Source of the DNA: Sulfitobacter sp.
Lineage (GTDB): Bacteria; Pseudomonadota; Alphaproteobacteria; Rhodobacterales; Rhodobacteraceae
Length of the DNA stretch: 35,110 nucleotides
Assembly (NCBI GenBank): GCA_024636395.1
Contig: JAGXHD010000246.1
Location: 1 to 35,110, forward strand
Direction: 5' to 3'
Each line of letters begins with the position of its first letter. Position 1 is the stretch's first letter. Both the position numbers and the translations under genes were made by a program. The notes beneath the pieces are model-generated. The model searched no databases, was not told the DNA's origin, and saw only the letters and a list, made by a program, of their open reading frames with translations. Positions 33,292 to 35,110 of this stretch are shown here, piece after piece.

Positions 33292-35110
33292 CGGCGACCT
33301 TCGCGCAGCCAAGCTGCCGTGATCAAACCCGCGCTCAGCAAGAGTACCAACCACGCCGGCAGGATCGGTGTCTGGCGCACGTCTCGGGTCTCGTAGGCCT
33401 CGCGCGGGGTCAGGCCGATCCAGCCACGCCCTGCCGCCGGACGCCCTGCGCGCACATTGCGGATGCTGGGCAGACCTTCCTCCAAACGGCTCTCTCCGCC
33501 ACGCATTGCCGCCATAACAGGTTCCAGCACAGACGAATCAGCAATCGTTTCAATAAATTCACGCGGCGCGGCGGGGCCAAGGCCGATCACACTGGTCTGG
33601 TCGCCGTTTTCGAGCCGGTACAGCCCGATCTCGGGGCCTGTGAAAATTGTCTCGAACCGTCCCGGTGCTGCGGGTGACAGGGGCATCTCGATAACGGTGC
33701 CATCGGGCCCAGTGATCATCAGTGGGGGGACGTCCTCGCTCAGGGTGCGCCGCTCGATCCGCATGGTCTGGCCTTCCGCTGTCGCAGTCAGGGCTTCTTC
33801 CTCAAGCTCCGGCTCTCCCATCATCCAGTGGGCCAGACGTCGCAACAATTCCAGCTGTGGCCCCCCGCCTTCATACCCACGGTTCCACAGCCATGCTTGA
33901 TCGGAGGCCAGAAGCGCCACGCGGCCATCTTCGACACGGTCCAGAATCAGGAGCGGACGATCCTCGATGCCCGTCATGACCACATTGCCGGAGGTCGCGG
34001 TAACGTCGATCTGGCGCAGCCAGCGGCCCCAATCGCCGTTCTGTGGTAGGCCCGAAGTGACCGGATGGCGATTGCCGATATCCGTCACCACAGGCAGGTA
34101 CGGCGCATCGATGACCCGCGCGCTCGGCGTTGCGGGCAGAACGTCGCCCAGCGGCGTCCGGAAGAGGCTGTCGGCGCTGGCAAAATCCGGGCCCGCCGAT
34201 ACCAGAACAGCCCCGCCCTTACGCACATAATTGGCGATATTCTCCAGATAGAGCGAAGGCAGGATGCCGCGCCGTTTGTAGCGGTCAAAAATGATCAGAT
34301 CGAAATCGTCGATTTTTTCCATGAACAACTCGCGGGTGGGGAACGCGATGAGCGACAGCTCCGATACCGGCACGCCGTCCTGCTTTTCCGGGGGGCGCAG
34401 GATTGTGAAATGCACCAGATCCACAGAGCTGTCCGACTTCAGCAGGTTGCGCCATGTGCGCCCGCCCGCGTGCGGCTCCCCGCTGACCAGCAGCACGCGC
34501 AAACGGTCACGCACACCGTTGATCTGGATCACGGCGGCGTTGTTGCGGTCGGTCAGCTCGCCTTCGGCTGCTGGGAGGGAAAAGCGGATCACGTTGCGCC
34601 CACCGTGCGGTAGGGTCACGGGCAGCTCAAGATCCTCGCCAATCGGCACGCGAAACCGCTGGGCCTCTTCTCCGTCGATGGAGATATCAAGCTCGGTCAC
34701 GCCTTCGCTCGCGGGGGCTGCCCCCAGATCGTCGATGCGTAGGGTCAGCACGACAGGTTCGCCAATGATCGCAAAAGCGGGCGCGCCAAGGACACGCAGG
34801 CGGCGATCCCAATCTGTGGCCTCACCGCTGAGCAAAACATGGAAAGGGGCAGGCAGATCGACGGGCAGATCAGCATCATGGACCCGGCCATCGGTAAGCG
34901 CTACGACCCCGGCAACCCGTGCGCGGGGCTCTTCGGCTAAGGCCTCAGAGAGCGCGGCCAACAACTCGGTGCCGGCATCGCCGGGTCCGTCGGGCACGGT
35001 GATCCGGCGCAGTTCGGTGTTGGGGCGTGCGGTGATCTGTGCCGCAAGACGGTCGGCAGCGTCTGAGGTTTGCGCCGCACGGTCGCCCAGGCGCTGGCTG
35101 GCGCTTTCAT
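33288..35110 (-). CDS. Large membrane protein with GATase-1-like region, 5' end outside window
   Basis: Partial gene: the frame runs past the track's start at 34997 (a GTG) with no stop up to the right edge ('SASQRLGDRAAQTSDAADRL'), so at least 606 codons are in view. Visible parts are a VWA-like/beta-rich region ('VAGVVALTDGRVHDADLP'), an Ig-like segment ('VVLTLRIDDLGAAPASEG'), then a class I glutamine-amidotransferase-like fold ('LRVLLVSGEPHAGGR', 'DFDLIIFDRYKRRG', 'GGAVLVSAGPDF'), and a C-terminal membrane helix 'PAWLVLLLSAGLITAAWL' with a basic tail. The nucleophile Cys of true amidotransferases was not seen. Similar proteins lie in MoxR-ATPase/DUF58 clusters, from memory. Function unknown. 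Confidence 0.65.
   Translation of the reverse strand, partial: ESASQRLGDRAAQTSDAADRLAAQITARPNTELRRITVPDGPGDAGTELLAALSEALAEEPRARVAGVVALTDGRVHDADLPVDLPAPFHVLLSGEATDWDRRLRVLGAPAFAIIGEPVVLTLRIDDLGAAPASEGVTELDISIDGEEAQRFRVPIGEDLELPVTLPHGGRNVIRFSLPAAEGELTDRNNAAVIQINGVRDRLRVLLVSGEPHAGGRTWRNLLKSDSSVDLVHFTILRPPEKQDGVPVSELSLIAFPTRELFMEKIDDFDLIIFDRYKRRGILPSLYLENIANYVRKGGAVLVSAGPDFASADSLFRTPLGDVLPATPSARVIDAPYLPVVTDIGNRHPVTSGLPQNGDWGRWLRQIDVTATSGNVVMTGIEDRPLLILDRVEDGRVALLASDQAWLWNRGYEGGGPQLELLRRLAHWMMGEPELEEEALTATAEGQTMRIERRTLSEDVPPLMITGPDGTVIEMPLSPAAPGRFETIFTGPEIGLYRLENGDQTSVIGLGPAAPREFIETIADSSVLEPVMAAMRGGESRLEEGLPSIRNVRAGRPAAGRGWIGLTPREAYETRDVRQTPILPAWLVLLLSAGLITAAWLREGRR

Overview
The window reads as chromosomal DNA from an alphaproteobacterium of the Roseobacter/Rhodobacteraceae type. 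By eye it is GC-rich and tightly packed, with many ATGA/GTGA start-stop overlaps. Its gene families are typical of that group: a putrescine ABC operon with a PuuB-like oxidase, CheL/FlgJ-type flagellar genes, a SitABCD system with a Mur/Fur regulator, and a PAS-containing hybrid kinase with a coiled-coil N-terminus. No rRNA, tRNA, CRISPR array, phage or intact insertion sequence was seen.

Layout. (1) 1-7299, polyamine block: the first codons of a PotA-like ATPase at the left edge, a class III transaminase (minus strand), then binding protein, ATPase, two permeases and an FAD oxidase on the plus strand. Together these would import putrescine-type polyamines and start their oxidation or transamination. 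(2) 7296-10627, a small flagellar remnant: flgD split by an in-frame amber codon, fliK, a rod-binding flgJ/cheL, a FlgN-like chaperone, and a motB that stops after about 31 codons at what looks like a deletion junction. (3) 10757-16491: an MFS carrier, tRNA hydroxylase trhO, nicotinamidase pncA, marC, pncB and a class IV aminotransferase. pncA and pncB are two steps of NAD salvage. (4) 16488-20462: sitABCD Mn/Fe importer and divergent Fur-family regulator, with a 12/14 match to a Fur-type box between them. (5) 20459-27125: an EamA exporter, ribosome-rescue factor arfB, an 18-codon ORF with an exceptional Shine-Dalgarno, queuosine-precursor transporter yhhQ, a phytase-like esterase, mepA, an Atg22-like MFS, a hotdog thioesterase and yggT. 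(6) 27243-35110: recQ, yaaA, a two-receiver hybrid kinase, an AEC permease, and a large membrane protein that runs off the right edge.

The points most worth a second look are the decaying flagellar island (amber flgD, truncated motB and an out-of-frame downstream remnant), the short ORF at 22033-22089, the sitA/mur control region, the probably leaderless arfB promoter, and the convergent gene pairs, all of which abut or overlap and three of which share one CTAG as both stop codons. I did not find a clearly new multi-gene system.
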